Assembly (NCBI GenBank): GCA_022824365.1
Contig: JAJEAA010000001.1
Span: 1 to 48,459 of the forward strand
Direction of reading: 5' to 3'
DNA length: 48,459 nucleotides
Source of the DNA: Anaerolineae bacterium
GTDB taxonomy: Bacteria; Chloroflexota; Anaerolineae; Aggregatilineales; Phototrophicaceae
The position numbers and the translations under genes were made by a program. Of the stretch, positions 1-8,092 are shown in pieces (within the stretch, counting starts at the first letter, position 1; each line of letters opens with the position of its first letter). The notes beneath the pieces were generated by a model that was not told the origin of the DNA, did no database searches, and saw nothing but the letters and a program-made list of their open reading frames with translations.

Positions 1-1083
1 CGCGAATATCAGTCCCGCGATTATCCAAAGGCACAGCAATGCGCCCAGAATTCTTCGTTCGCGATACAAGGCGCACAGGCCGGCCGCCTGAAACAACACG
101 GCGATGGGGAGGCTTGCCAGCAGGTGCCTCATCAAGCCTGCATCAAGCGTCCGAGTGATTTCCGCCGTTAAAGCTATGCTGAGCAAGAGAAGCGCGAACA
201 GTATAACGGCGCGTCGCAGGGCAAGGCATTTCCGGCGCCAGCCTGCCGCTACGCCTGCTACAGCAAGTAGAACTAGAAGCGGGCTCCCATTGAAGTTTAC
301 ATTGAACCAGGCTACGAAATTCGTCCAAAGATCGTCTGCCCGCGATCCATGTTCGGCAACTGCCTCTTCGACACCCGATGTAAACAAGACGAAAATGAGA
401 GGACCAGCCAGCGCCAAGCCGGCAATTGCAGAGATTGGCGCCAGCAGCCACCGTCTGTCCTTACGAACAAACAACAGATGATAAAGAGAACAAAATACGT
501 AGAGCAATAGACCATATGCGTGTGTGCTAACGAGGGCGGCGCAGGCGAAAGCAAGCGCGACATAATCGCTGGGCCGCGACGCGCGCTCTAAAACTGCGAT
601 ACGCAGGTAAAGCCATAACACCAGCGCGGAAAGAAACACCAGATGCGGATAATAGCGCGCATGCGGGATGTAGAAAGCATAAAAGGCGTTGCTCGCCAGG
701 ATAATCATGGCGAAGTTCGCGGCCACGGGCGAAACTGCATCCCGCGTTAACCTGTAAATCATCGCAAACGAGAGCAGGCCGGCAAAAACCGTGAAGACGC
801 GCGCCAGCGCTAACTCGTTCCCTACAAGATTGCCCCATTGATTCAACAGGAGATAGTACAGAGGCCCCTGGTTAGGATCCGTCGTAGCGATCTTATTGAG
901 TACATCAACGGGTGAAAAAGCTGTTTCTGCAATCCAGCCCGAGGATATCAATGAATAGTGCGCGTCATGGCCGACTATATACTTGTCAATCTGCGGAATA
1001 CTAAGGACAGCGACCAGAAGCAGCGGCGCCAGAGCCAGAACCCAGTGCCCAAGAATGTCTTGTTTCTTCATCGACATCGGCAT
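1..1083 (-). CDS. GT39-like membrane glycosyltransferase, 3' part cut by window edge
   Basis: Reading the minus strand from ATG 1083 (in-frame ATGs also at 1077 and 1071) gives 361 codons without a stop before the window edge, so the C-terminus is missing. The protein is a multi-pass membrane protein: a hydrophobic helix near residues 11-27, a first outer loop containing VGHDAHYS, then repeated hydrophobic helices. It aligns by eye along its length with the two other GT39-like proteins here (DILGHW start, PLYYLLLNQWGN, ALARVFTVFAGLLSFA, YRLTRD). This family (ArnT/PMT/GT39-like) moves sugars from lipid-linked donors on the outer membrane face. The relatives have Asp-Glu in the first loop; this copy has Asp-Ala, so activity may be altered. 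It lies 53 bp downstream of the interrupted paralogue on the same strand, probably co-transcribed. Substrate unknown. Confidence 0.72.
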   Translation of the reverse strand, partial: MPMSMKKQDILGHWVLALAPLLLVAVLSIPQIDKYIVGHDAHYSLISSGWIAETAFSPVDVLNKIATTDPNQGPLYYLLLNQWGNLVGNELALARVFTVFAGLLSFAMIYRLTRDAVSPVAANFAMIILASNAFYAFYIPHARYYPHLVFLSALVLWLYLRIAVLERASRPSDYVALAFACAALVSTHAYGLLLYVFCSLYHLLFVRKDRRWLLAPISAIAGLALAGPLIFVLFTSGVEEAVAEHGSRADDLWTNFVAWFNVNFNGSPLLVLLAVAGVAAGWRRKCLALRRAVILFALLLLSIALTAEITRTLDAGLMRHLLASLPIAVLFQAAGLCALYRERRILGALLCLWIIAGLIFA

Positions 1084-1136
1084 GCCCAAGTTAGGACTTT
1101 GTCAAGCGGCGGCTATACAGCGTCGCAAAGTCAACG

Positions 1137-3026
1137 TCAAGAAACGGGAATCGTGATCGAGCCAAGCTCCAGCATCTCCGGCACATAACCCGGGTTGTCT
1201 TCCCAGACGAAACGATCTCCGGTGATCTTGTGGTAGAGGATCAGCATGAGGCGATAATTGCCTGGCTGGACTTGGGATACATCAATCGAAAAGTGCCGTA
1301 ATTCGCCCTCATGCACCATATCAAGATCTACTTGCGTCTCATTTGCCCAATCTTTGTTGATTAGTTGATAGCTCATTCGATGGTCGATGCTGTCAGAGGT
1401 GGCGCGAGCGTTCCATCTGTCGATGAAACGCAAAGCAGTATCATCGAGGCGCGCGCCGAAGTAATCATATTCCAGAGCCTGGTTTTGGAAACTTGCGACG
1501 AGTTCGGGCGGTTGGCAATCCAGCATATCCCAAACGAATAGCATTGATATCGTGTCAAGCGCAGGCGTCTCGTTTTCGCAGATCCGATATCCTGATGCGA
1601 CAAAGAGATCGATGAGTTTGTTTCGTTCATCAGCATTGATCAGAGAATCTTTGTAGACTAGCCGTTGCGCTGGTTCGATAAGCGCGGATAGGCGCAAATG
1701 ATTTTCCAGTTGAGCGAAATTTAGGGGCATGATTATTTCGATTCCGCGCCTAGTGAAATACCATTCGCTTTGTGAATATCCAATTAATACGCGCGAGTTC
1801 AGCAAGCTGGGCTTTATTGGGAAGAATACTATTGGCGCGCGAAATCGATCAGGCACAGCCACTCGGCTGACGGCGTGCCAAGCAACGAATTGATAACGTG
1901 AATAGCCGCCGGTATTAAAGCGCGACCAGTCCAGGTTCTGGTTCAGAACGATACCAGCAAGGATGGAGCACAGCAGCGCTATCAATCCGAGCGTCCACTT
2001 AATTCGGTGAAGGACGGTAAGACCAGCGCTGACGCAAATGACAACCAGGGGCAATCCCGCCAATGTTAGTCGCACGAAGCCGGCTGTCAATGCACCCCAG
2101 ATCAGAGGTACGGCAGCTAGCGCAAGCGCGAAGATGCCGCAGAGAATAGCAAGGAATCGAAGGTTAGCAGCGCGGTCAAAAGGCATGAGCAAGAGGCCGC
2201 CCACTGACAGCAACAATAGGGCGAGGCTGCCATTGCCCGCGAGCAACAGCCATGCGTAGAGCAAGCTGGTAAATGACTCGGACCCAGGAAAAGTCGCCAA
2301 CCCTCGAGGAATGCCGTGGGAAACAAGAATCGGGATCCAAGGCGAGAAGAGCAGGAAAGCGATCAGTACAGCCGCGCATATTTTCAGCCAGCGTTTGTCT
2401 TTAGGGATGACTGCAACATGAAAGACAGCGATGGCAAGAAACAGGACTGCGCTAAAGACGTGGATGTTGGCCAGAGCATAACAGGTTGCGCCGAGGGCAA
2501 GATAGTCTCCAGGCTACGTGGCGCGTTTCTGATCGATGATTCTCAGGTAGAGCCAGAGGAGCAAGGCGCCGAGACAGACAAATAGGGAATACATTCGCGC
2601 ATAGGCATAATAGTAGTTAAAGAAGGCGTTGCCAGCCATAAACGCCAGCGCGTAGAATCCGGCGATTGGCGCAACGAAGACTCGCGCCAAGCGGTACGTC
2701 AGCGCCAGGGAAAGCAAGCCAGCGAAGATTGACAAGACACGCGCCATAGCTATGTGGTGGCCGACGAATCCGCCCCATTGGTTCAGGAGCAGGGTATAGC
2801 CTGGAGTATGCTCGGGGCTGATTTCGATGAGAGAAGATAATACATCTTGAGGTGAATACGGCGCATCAAGCAGCCAGCCAGCCCCATGCATGGAGAAGAA
2901 TTCGTCGGCGCTTGGAGGAAAGCCGTCGATTTGGCGCAGGCTCAAGGCGGCAACGATAATCAGGACCGGGATCGCCCAAAACCAGTGGTCAAGAATGTCG
3001 CCTTTTGAGGTAGCCCTGCTGGTCAT
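1137..3026 (-). pseudogene. GT39-like membrane glycosyltransferase interrupted by in-frame TAG
   Basis: Two open stretches, 3026-2517 and 2513-1137, are in the same frame and separated only by a TAG codon at 2516-2514 (codon 171). Read through, the product would be about 629 residues, against 631 for the intact paralogue at 19422-21317. Conserved blocks match on both sides of the stop: SADEFFSMHGAG, HTPGYTLLLNQWGG and FNYYYAYARMYS before it; ALANIHVFSAVLFL and the C-terminal YDYFGA / HEGELRHFSIDV / PGNYRLM domain after it. The start could also be GTG 3050; ATG 3026 matches the N-termini of the paralogues better. TAG is used as a normal stop by other genes here (for example those ending at 15674, 16829 and 26463), so general recoding is unlikely. 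It is a recent pseudogene, a sequencing error, or a readthrough case. Confidence 0.8.
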
Positions 3027-3228
3027 CTCCAATACCCCGTTGTGCGACACTTCAAGATGATAAGTCTACTATGACAGACTATTGGGAAATATATCATTAC
3101 ATGCTTGCACCGTAGACATGCTATAACATTTAAGAGAAAAAGCAAGCGTCGAGGGGGAGTGGTGAATTGGATAGGGGAATGCGCTATAGTCTGCGAGTTG
3201 AGTCGAAACTATGGGTTTCTCAATACTA

Positions 3229-3236
3229 AAAGGAGC
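3229..3236 (+). promoter_or_regulatory. Strong ribosome binding site deciding the start at 3241
   Basis: AAAGGAGC lies 5-10 nt before ATG 3241. The upstream in-frame ATG at 3211 has no such site, so translation of the sugar isomerase-like gene most likely begins at 3241. Confidence 0.6.
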
Positions 3237-3240
3237 AGAG

Positions 3241-4086
3241 ATGTACAAGACATTAAGTCCCGGCGCGATTGGCATAGGGGGGTTGTCGCTTGGCGAGAGC
3301 ATCGATTTGGCGAAAGCGACTGGCTTCGGCGGTTTGGATTTCAGCATCCAACAAGCGGAGGAACTTGGCGCGGACGCGGCGCAGGCGCTCTTTGAGGAGG
3401 CCGGCATCAAGTACGGCGCCTGGGGCTTGCCGGTGCGGTGGAATACCGATGACTGGCGCGCTGATCTGGCCGAGTTGCCGCGTTATGCCGCCGTCGCCGC
3501 CGAGATGGGCGCCACCCGCACATCGACCTGGTGCCCGCCTTCATCGACCGAGCGCGAATTCGACGAGAACTTCGCCTGGCATTTGGAGCGCTTCCGTGCG
3601 ATTGCGGAAGTCCTGAACGCGCAGGGCATTCGCTTTGGCATCGAGTTCATCGGGCCGCAGAGCTTGCGTCCGGCGGACCGGCACAGCTTCATTTACACGA
3701 TGGAAGGCATGTTGGAGTTGGCGGCGGCTATCGGCACGGGCAATGTGGGCTTGCTGCTGGATGCCTGGCATCTCTATACCTCGGGCGGCGCGCTGGATGA
3801 CCTGGACAAGATCAGCAACGCCGATATCGTCAATGTGCATGTGAACGACGCGCCCGAAGGTCTGACGATGGCGGAGTACAACGATCACGATCGGCGGCTG
3901 CCCTGCGAGACCGGCGTGATACCGCTAGCGGGCTTTATGAACAAGCTGGCGGCGCTGGGTTATGACGGGCCGGTGACGCCGGAGCCCTTCAGCGCGCGCA
4001 TCAACGCGATTGAGGATCCGCATGAAGCGGCGACGGAGACGGCAGCGAGCATGGATGAATTGTGGCGGGTCGCCGGTTTGGATTGA
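3241..4086 (+). CDS. Sugar phosphate isomerase/epimerase-like protein (xylose isomerase-like TIM barrel)
   Basis: A 281-residue protein of the AP-endonuclease-2/xylose-isomerase-like TIM-barrel family, soluble and without a signal peptide. The expected metal-binding positions are visible: Glu135 in FGIEFIGP, Asp174 and His177 in LLLDAWHLY, His200 in VNVHVND, Glu248 in TPEPFS. Such proteins isomerise or epimerise sugars, inositols or sugar phosphates using a divalent metal. Start 3241 is chosen for its strong ribosome binding site. The gene stands alone, divergent from the GT39-like genes and convergent with the carboxylase-like gene, whose stop lies 7 nt beyond its own. The exact substrate cannot be told; the sugar-use genes elsewhere in the window fit a role in carbohydrate metabolism. 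Family assignment is firm, reaction is not. Confidence 0.85.
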   Translation: MYKTLSPGAIGIGGLSLGESIDLAKATGFGGLDFSIQQAEELGADAAQALFEEAGIKYGAWGLPVRWNTDDWRADLAELPRYAAVAAEMGATRTSTWCPPSSTEREFDENFAWHLERFRAIAEVLNAQGIRFGIEFIGPQSLRPADRHSFIYTMEGMLELAAAIGTGNVGLLLDAWHLYTSGGALDDLDKISNADIVNVHVNDAPEGLTMAEYNDHDRRLPCETGVIPLAGFMNKLAALGYDGPVTPEPFSARINAIEDPHEAATETAASMDELWRVAGLD

Positions 4087-4093
4087 GCTCGCT

Positions 4094-5464
4094 TCAATAA
4101 CGCAGGATCCAGTCTGCGGTCCATATATCGCGGGGAACCTCGAGCAGGTTTTGCGTCGGATCAATGAGCAGTTCGCTGGGGCGGCCGTTGTGCGTGACCC
4201 AGGCTTCGGCATAAACAGCGATGTCGTGTTCGCCGGCGTATGGATGTTGCGCGGCCAGATAATGCGCGAATTGCAGGATCATATCGGGTTGGTAAGACAT
4301 GTGGCGTTGCTGGTGTTCGGTTAGGCGCTGGCTGGGAATGACGACTTGTGTGCGATCGAGAGTCTCGTCAGCAACATAGAAGGTAACGAAGCCAGCTTTT
4401 TCATTGAGCATGACGCGCCAGGCGAAACGATAGCCTTCCATCGTCCAGTTGGTATCGCCTGAGTAGAGAACATGGCGCAGCGGCAGCGCAAACTGAAGAA
4501 TAAAAAACAGCAGCAATATAGCTTTGACGCGTTTCGTAAGACGCGTCGGCCGGCTGTAGGTCAAGCGCGGCAGGTCGGGCAGGTTGATGCGAAGGCGGCG
4601 CAGGACTGAGCGCAGTTCGCTGCCGCTAAAGAAGATGAGCGCGGCTGCGATCATGATATATGGGAACATGCCAATCGGGAACAGCAGCGCTGTCATCAGG
4701 TGAAAGACGATGACGTTGACATAGGCGGTGAGGCGGGTTCGGCGCCAGGACAGCCAGTAAACTATTGTAAGATCATAGAAGGCGCCAGCCCAACTAAACA
4801 AGAGAGCTACCCAGTGATAATCGAACAGCGAGCCAATGAGCGGGAAGCCGGTATTGCCCTTTAGCCAGATGGACATGGGCAAGCCGCGCAAGAGCCAATC
4901 TTCGTTGAGTTTAGCGAGGCCGGCGAAAAAATAAACAATCGCCAGTTGCAGTTGCAAGATGAAGATACACCAGGCTGGGACAAAGCGAGTTTTCAGGCGC
5001 GGACGCAAGTGGACGTCCAGCGACAGGTAACGATTGGCGGGCAGGAAGATTAGCAGGAAGCTCACAAGCGAGATGAAGTAGTAGTGATTGAGATAAGTCG
5101 CTTGGTCGATGAGTTCGATGTAGGTAAAGAGCAGGAAGAACAAGACGATGCTTGGGCGGTAAAGGAATCCCAGGGCGATGAAGCAGGACAGTACGATCAG
5201 GGTGGCGTAAAGCGCTGACATAACCTCGGCGGACAAGGGCTTGACCCACTCAAAGCCCAGATAGAAAAAGTGAAATTCGGGGGCGAGATACACAGCTTCG
5301 ATCCAGCCATTAAGCACGAAGCGCAGGCTGCTCCCACACATCAAGACACCAAAAGCCACACGAAAAACCGCTAGCGGAAGGATATCGACTGGCTGGTTTA
5401 GTTTGCGGGCGAGCCTTTCAACGAGACTCATCACAGCTATGCGCCGGTCCTGCGATTCGATCAT
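4094..5464 (-). CDS. Vitamin K-dependent gamma-carboxylase-like (HTTM) membrane protein
   Basis: 456 residues: about eight hydrophobic segments in residues 25-345, then an extracytoplasmic domain of about 115 residues. It matches human gamma-glutamyl carboxylase (GGCX) as I remember it: LNHYYFISL (His127, equivalent to His160), PANRYLSLD, FFAGLAKLNEDW (Lys185, equivalent to the catalytic base Lys218), and FHLMTALLFPIGMFPYIM. His127 to Lys185 is 58 residues, as in GGCX. The C-terminal NWTMEGYRFAW, PDMILQFAHYLA and YAEAWVTHNGR blocks match the GGCX lumenal domain. GGCX couples oxygenation of reduced vitamin K to carboxylation of Glu side chains; bacterial homologues are mostly uncharacterised and I cannot show carboxylase activity here. 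ATG 5464 overlaps the stop of the upstream imelysin gene by 4 bp, so the genes are probably translationally coupled. Last gene of the imelysin operon. Confidence 0.88.
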   Translation of the reverse strand: MIESQDRRIAVMSLVERLARKLNQPVDILPLAVFRVAFGVLMCGSSLRFVLNGWIEAVYLAPEFHFFYLGFEWVKPLSAEVMSALYATLIVLSCFIALGFLYRPSIVLFFLLFTYIELIDQATYLNHYYFISLVSFLLIFLPANRYLSLDVHLRPRLKTRFVPAWCIFILQLQLAIVYFFAGLAKLNEDWLLRGLPMSIWLKGNTGFPLIGSLFDYHWVALLFSWAGAFYDLTIVYWLSWRRTRLTAYVNVIVFHLMTALLFPIGMFPYIMIAAALIFFSGSELRSVLRRLRINLPDLPRLTYSRPTRLTKRVKAILLLFFILQFALPLRHVLYSGDTNWTMEGYRFAWRVMLNEKAGFVTFYVADETLDRTQVVIPSQRLTEHQQRHMSYQPDMILQFAHYLAAQHPYAGEHDIAVYAEAWVTHNGRPSELLIDPTQNLLEVPRDIWTADWILRY

Positions 5465-6612
5465 TGATCGCCATCAAGATCTGAGAAAGTAATCAGAATG
5501 CTCAGGTGGCTTTTCATATCGGCGCGGAGCAGGATAAGAAGCTGGCGCATGCTCTCGTAAAGACTTTCGACGGCGTCGGGCGAGTCAATGATAGCGACCG
5601 CCAGCGGTTGGTCGATTGCTGCAGCAGCTGCTTGCGCGGCGTCGAACCGGCCGTTGATGGCGTCTGACAGCGGACGATCATCGTATTGCGCGCCGAGGAA
5701 ATCGAGATAATCGGCGAAGCCAAGCGCGTCGTCGCTTGTGCCGCCGTTGAAGAGCGATTGCATAGCTTTGAGATGTTGGGTGATATGGGCGAGGGAGTGA
5801 CCGCTGCGGCGTGATTCGACCAAGGCCGGGTCCGGCGCGCCTGCTTCTAGGACGAAGCCAGCGGGCTCGCCCAGCCACATCTGCAAATCTGTCTCCAGCC
5901 GGATGAACATTTTGTTCGCCAACATGTTGATGGAGCCCTGGATTTCGCCGCCTTCTTGATCGGCCCTAACGAAGCGACTGGCATAGTCACGGTCCTCAGG
6001 TAACCAGTAATCATGAACTTCCCGGGCTTTGCGCGCGATATTTTGCGCCAGCGCCAGCACATATTGCTGCCGGCGTTCGTCTGCGAATTCGGCGAGGATA
6101 TCATCCGCTGTGATCTCGTATGAGAATATCAGAAACTCAAGAGCAGGCAGGCCGCGCGATGTCGAACCGATGCCGTTAACGTAAGACTCGGTGAGTTCGT
6201 CAGCGCCGGATAGGATGTCGTCGATGAATTCGATATTGGCGGGCGTCTTGTCGATTTGATTGTGCAGCGCGGTCTGGCGCAAGTCCATGTTAAACAGGGC
6301 GATCAGTTCCCAGGCATCAGAGGCGTCGCGCCAGGCTGTTTGCAGAGCGGCGAGCGCAGCGCTACCCGGCGTTGTGACGAAGCGCTCGGCGGTTATGGCC
6401 AGTCGGTCGCTCGCTTGAATAAAGGCAACTTGCCCGGGCAAGATGACTTTGTCGACGATGCTTTGAAGCATGGCGTGACGATCAAAGGCGTCATCCGCCT
6501 CGACCGTGGCAGTCGCCTCAATGCCGATCCCGACCGTTGCCATCACAAGCAGCGTCAAGAGCCAAAAGCGCCGCCTGGGCTTGGACATATCCGCAGTCCA
6601 TTCGCGCATCAT
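5461..6612 (-). CDS. Imelysin-family periplasmic protein (COG3489-like)
   Basis: 383 residues with an N-terminal signal or anchor helix (WLLTLLVMATVGIGIEA) followed by a mostly helical imelysin-type domain. Imelysins are exported, often iron-regulated proteins whose family motif is GxHxxE. Here the corresponding stretch is GLPALE (residues 154-159): Gly and Glu are kept but the His is replaced by Pro, a form I associate with the COG3489 subgroup. The protein probably acts outside the membrane, possibly binding metal or a partner rather than cleaving peptides. Its ATG overlaps the stop of the di-heme gene by 4 bp, and its own stop overlaps the start of the carboxylase-like gene by 4 bp. A second ATG follows the first directly; a start at Met9 is also possible. 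Confidence 0.85.
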   Translation of the reverse strand: MMREWTADMSKPRRRFWLLTLLVMATVGIGIEATATVEADDAFDRHAMLQSIVDKVILPGQVAFIQASDRLAITAERFVTTPGSAALAALQTAWRDASDAWELIALFNMDLRQTALHNQIDKTPANIEFIDDILSGADELTESYVNGIGSTSRGLPALEFLIFSYEITADDILAEFADERRQQYVLALAQNIARKAREVHDYWLPEDRDYASRFVRADQEGGEIQGSINMLANKMFIRLETDLQMWLGEPAGFVLEAGAPDPALVESRRSGHSLAHITQHLKAMQSLFNGGTSDDALGFADYLDFLGAQYDDRPLSDAINGRFDAAQAAAAAIDQPLAVAIIDSPDAVESLYESMRQLLILLRADMKSHLSILITFSDLDGDQ

Positions 6613-8027
6613 AAGGACTCCAGGAAGGCGATCAGCATCTCCCGATCGCTTGCGGAGAGCTCGGTAAAGGCATTGCGCGATTGCTCCGCCTCGCCGCCAT
6701 GCCAGAGGATGGCTTCGGTCAGGTTTCGCGCGCGGCCGTCGTGCAGGAAATAGCTATGCCGGTTGACTGTTTCGATCATACCGATACCCCAAAGTGGCGG
6801 TGTACGCCATTCTTGGCCGCTGGCCTGGAAGTCCGGACGGTTATCCGCCAAGCCCTCGCCCATGTCATGCAAGAGCAGATCGGTAAAGGGATGAATCGTC
6901 TGGTATGAAAGCGCGGATATCGAGGGGTGGATACCGGTTTCATGCGTATTGACATGGCAGGCGTTACAGTGCAATTCATTGAATACCCGTTCCCCGCTTT
7001 CCACTTTTTCGTCGTCGAAATTGCGCTGCGCCGGCACAGCCAGCGAACTCAAATACAGAACGACCTTTAGCAAATCGTCGTCTTCAATCTCCGGTTCGCC
7101 ACCATGAATCGCCGCGCGGCAGGCCTCCTGGACCGGACTGCAATTCTGCTCGGGCAAGATGCTGGATGTTATGCCCAGATCAGAATGAAAGGCGGTAGCG
7201 GTTTGCTGGAGGATAGTTGGCTGGTTCGCCTTCCAGCCGAAGCGGCCGACAATTTGCCGATTAGTAAGTTTGTCGTGGACATAATTGGGACGCCCGGAAA
7301 TGCCATCGCCGTCCGCATCGTTGGGGTCGGCAAGCTCCAGCAAGCGAGCTTCGGGAATGGCTTCGAGCAAGCCCAAGCCGATCAATTGACTGCCCACACG
7401 GGCCGAAGCAAAGACTTCGGGATGCATCTCGCCGTAATTGAGATTCTCAAAAGACACGATTGGCTGGCGCAATTCGTAGGGTGCGCCATCGGCGAATTCA
7501 CCCTGGATGTATGAGTAGCGCAGCTTCAGATCGCCTTCTTCGCTGATTTCCTCCAGCGCGCTGTCCTGAAATTGGCCCCCGTAGTTGGGCTCAGGCAGGT
7601 TGGCAAAATGCAGATCGCGCTCCCGCAGGCTGAGGCGGACGAGGAAGCCGGTTGGGGATTCGCCGTCAAATTCCGGCGGGCGCCCGCGACCGTCCTTAAA
7701 ATGACAACTGGCGCAGGAACGAGCGTTGAACATGGGCCCCAGCCCGTCGCGGGCGGTCGTTGAGGCCGGCGCCGTGACCCAATTCTGATTGAAGAAGGAA
7801 TTGCCGACGAAAAAGAAAAGTTCTTCCATCCGCTGCAAACCCGGCGCGGGCTGAGCAAAGGCATTAGGCGTGGTGTTAAAAATCGTAGTCTGCCCGCCAA
7901 GCAAGGGACTGCGAGTTCGGGTGTCCTGGGTTTGGGCAACTGATGCGAACAAGAGCGCAAAAGCAAGCCCGATGGCAGCGCCAAAAGCGAGCAATGGTCG
8001 CAGAGGAAGCGTGTTCAGAAAGCGCAT
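6609..8027 (-). CDS. Di-heme oxidoreductase / predicted thiol oxidoreductase (COG3488-like)
   Basis: 472 residues with a Sec-type signal peptide (hydrophobic residues 11-30, likely cleavage around ASVAQ). Two c-type heme sites are present: C105-A-S-C108-H109 and C354-N-A-C357-H358. A further Cys pair, C296 and C303, could form a disulfide. An Asp-rich loop, DPNDADGDG near residue 235, resembles a calcium-binding loop. The architecture and the company of two imelysins match the COG3488 family, named for a predicted thiol oxidoreductase role; the electron donor and acceptor are unknown. The protein should work outside the cytoplasmic membrane, where heme is attached. It is the second gene of the operon: 65 nt after the first imelysin gene and overlapping the next gene by 4 bp. 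Confidence 0.88.
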   Translation of the reverse strand: MRFLNTLPLRPLLAFGAAIGLAFALLFASVAQTQDTRTRSPLLGGQTTIFNTTPNAFAQPAPGLQRMEELFFFVGNSFFNQNWVTAPASTTARDGLGPMFNARSCASCHFKDGRGRPPEFDGESPTGFLVRLSLRERDLHFANLPEPNYGGQFQDSALEEISEEGDLKLRYSYIQGEFADGAPYELRQPIVSFENLNYGEMHPEVFASARVGSQLIGLGLLEAIPEARLLELADPNDADGDGISGRPNYVHDKLTNRQIVGRFGWKANQPTILQQTATAFHSDLGITSSILPEQNCSPVQEACRAAIHGGEPEIEDDDLLKVVLYLSSLAVPAQRNFDDEKVESGERVFNELHCNACHVNTHETGIHPSISALSYQTIHPFTDLLLHDMGEGLADNRPDFQASGQEWRTPPLWGIGMIETVNRHSYFLHDGRARNLTEAILWHGGEAEQSRNAFTELSASDREMLIAFLESL

Positions 8028-8051
8028 GATGGCATCGCGCCAAAGGCGCTA

Positions 8052-8078
8052 GTTCCCGACGGCAACGGCGCCGGGAAC
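8052..8078 (-). other. Intergenic hairpin between imelysin and di-heme oxidoreductase genes
   Basis: GTTCCCG (8052-8058) and CGGGAAC (8072-8078) form a perfect 7-bp stem with a 13-nt loop in the 65-nt gap between the first two operon genes. There is no T tract, so it is more likely an RNA-processing or stability element that lets the first imelysin be made in excess than a full terminator. Function is inferred. Confidence 0.4.
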
Positions 8079-8092
8079 CAGCATTCATCAGC

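Noticed and set aside
2514..2516. General recoding of TAG as a sense codon
   Set aside because: Several complete genes here end with TAG at the expected length (ends at 15674, 16829 and 26463), so TAG works as stop.
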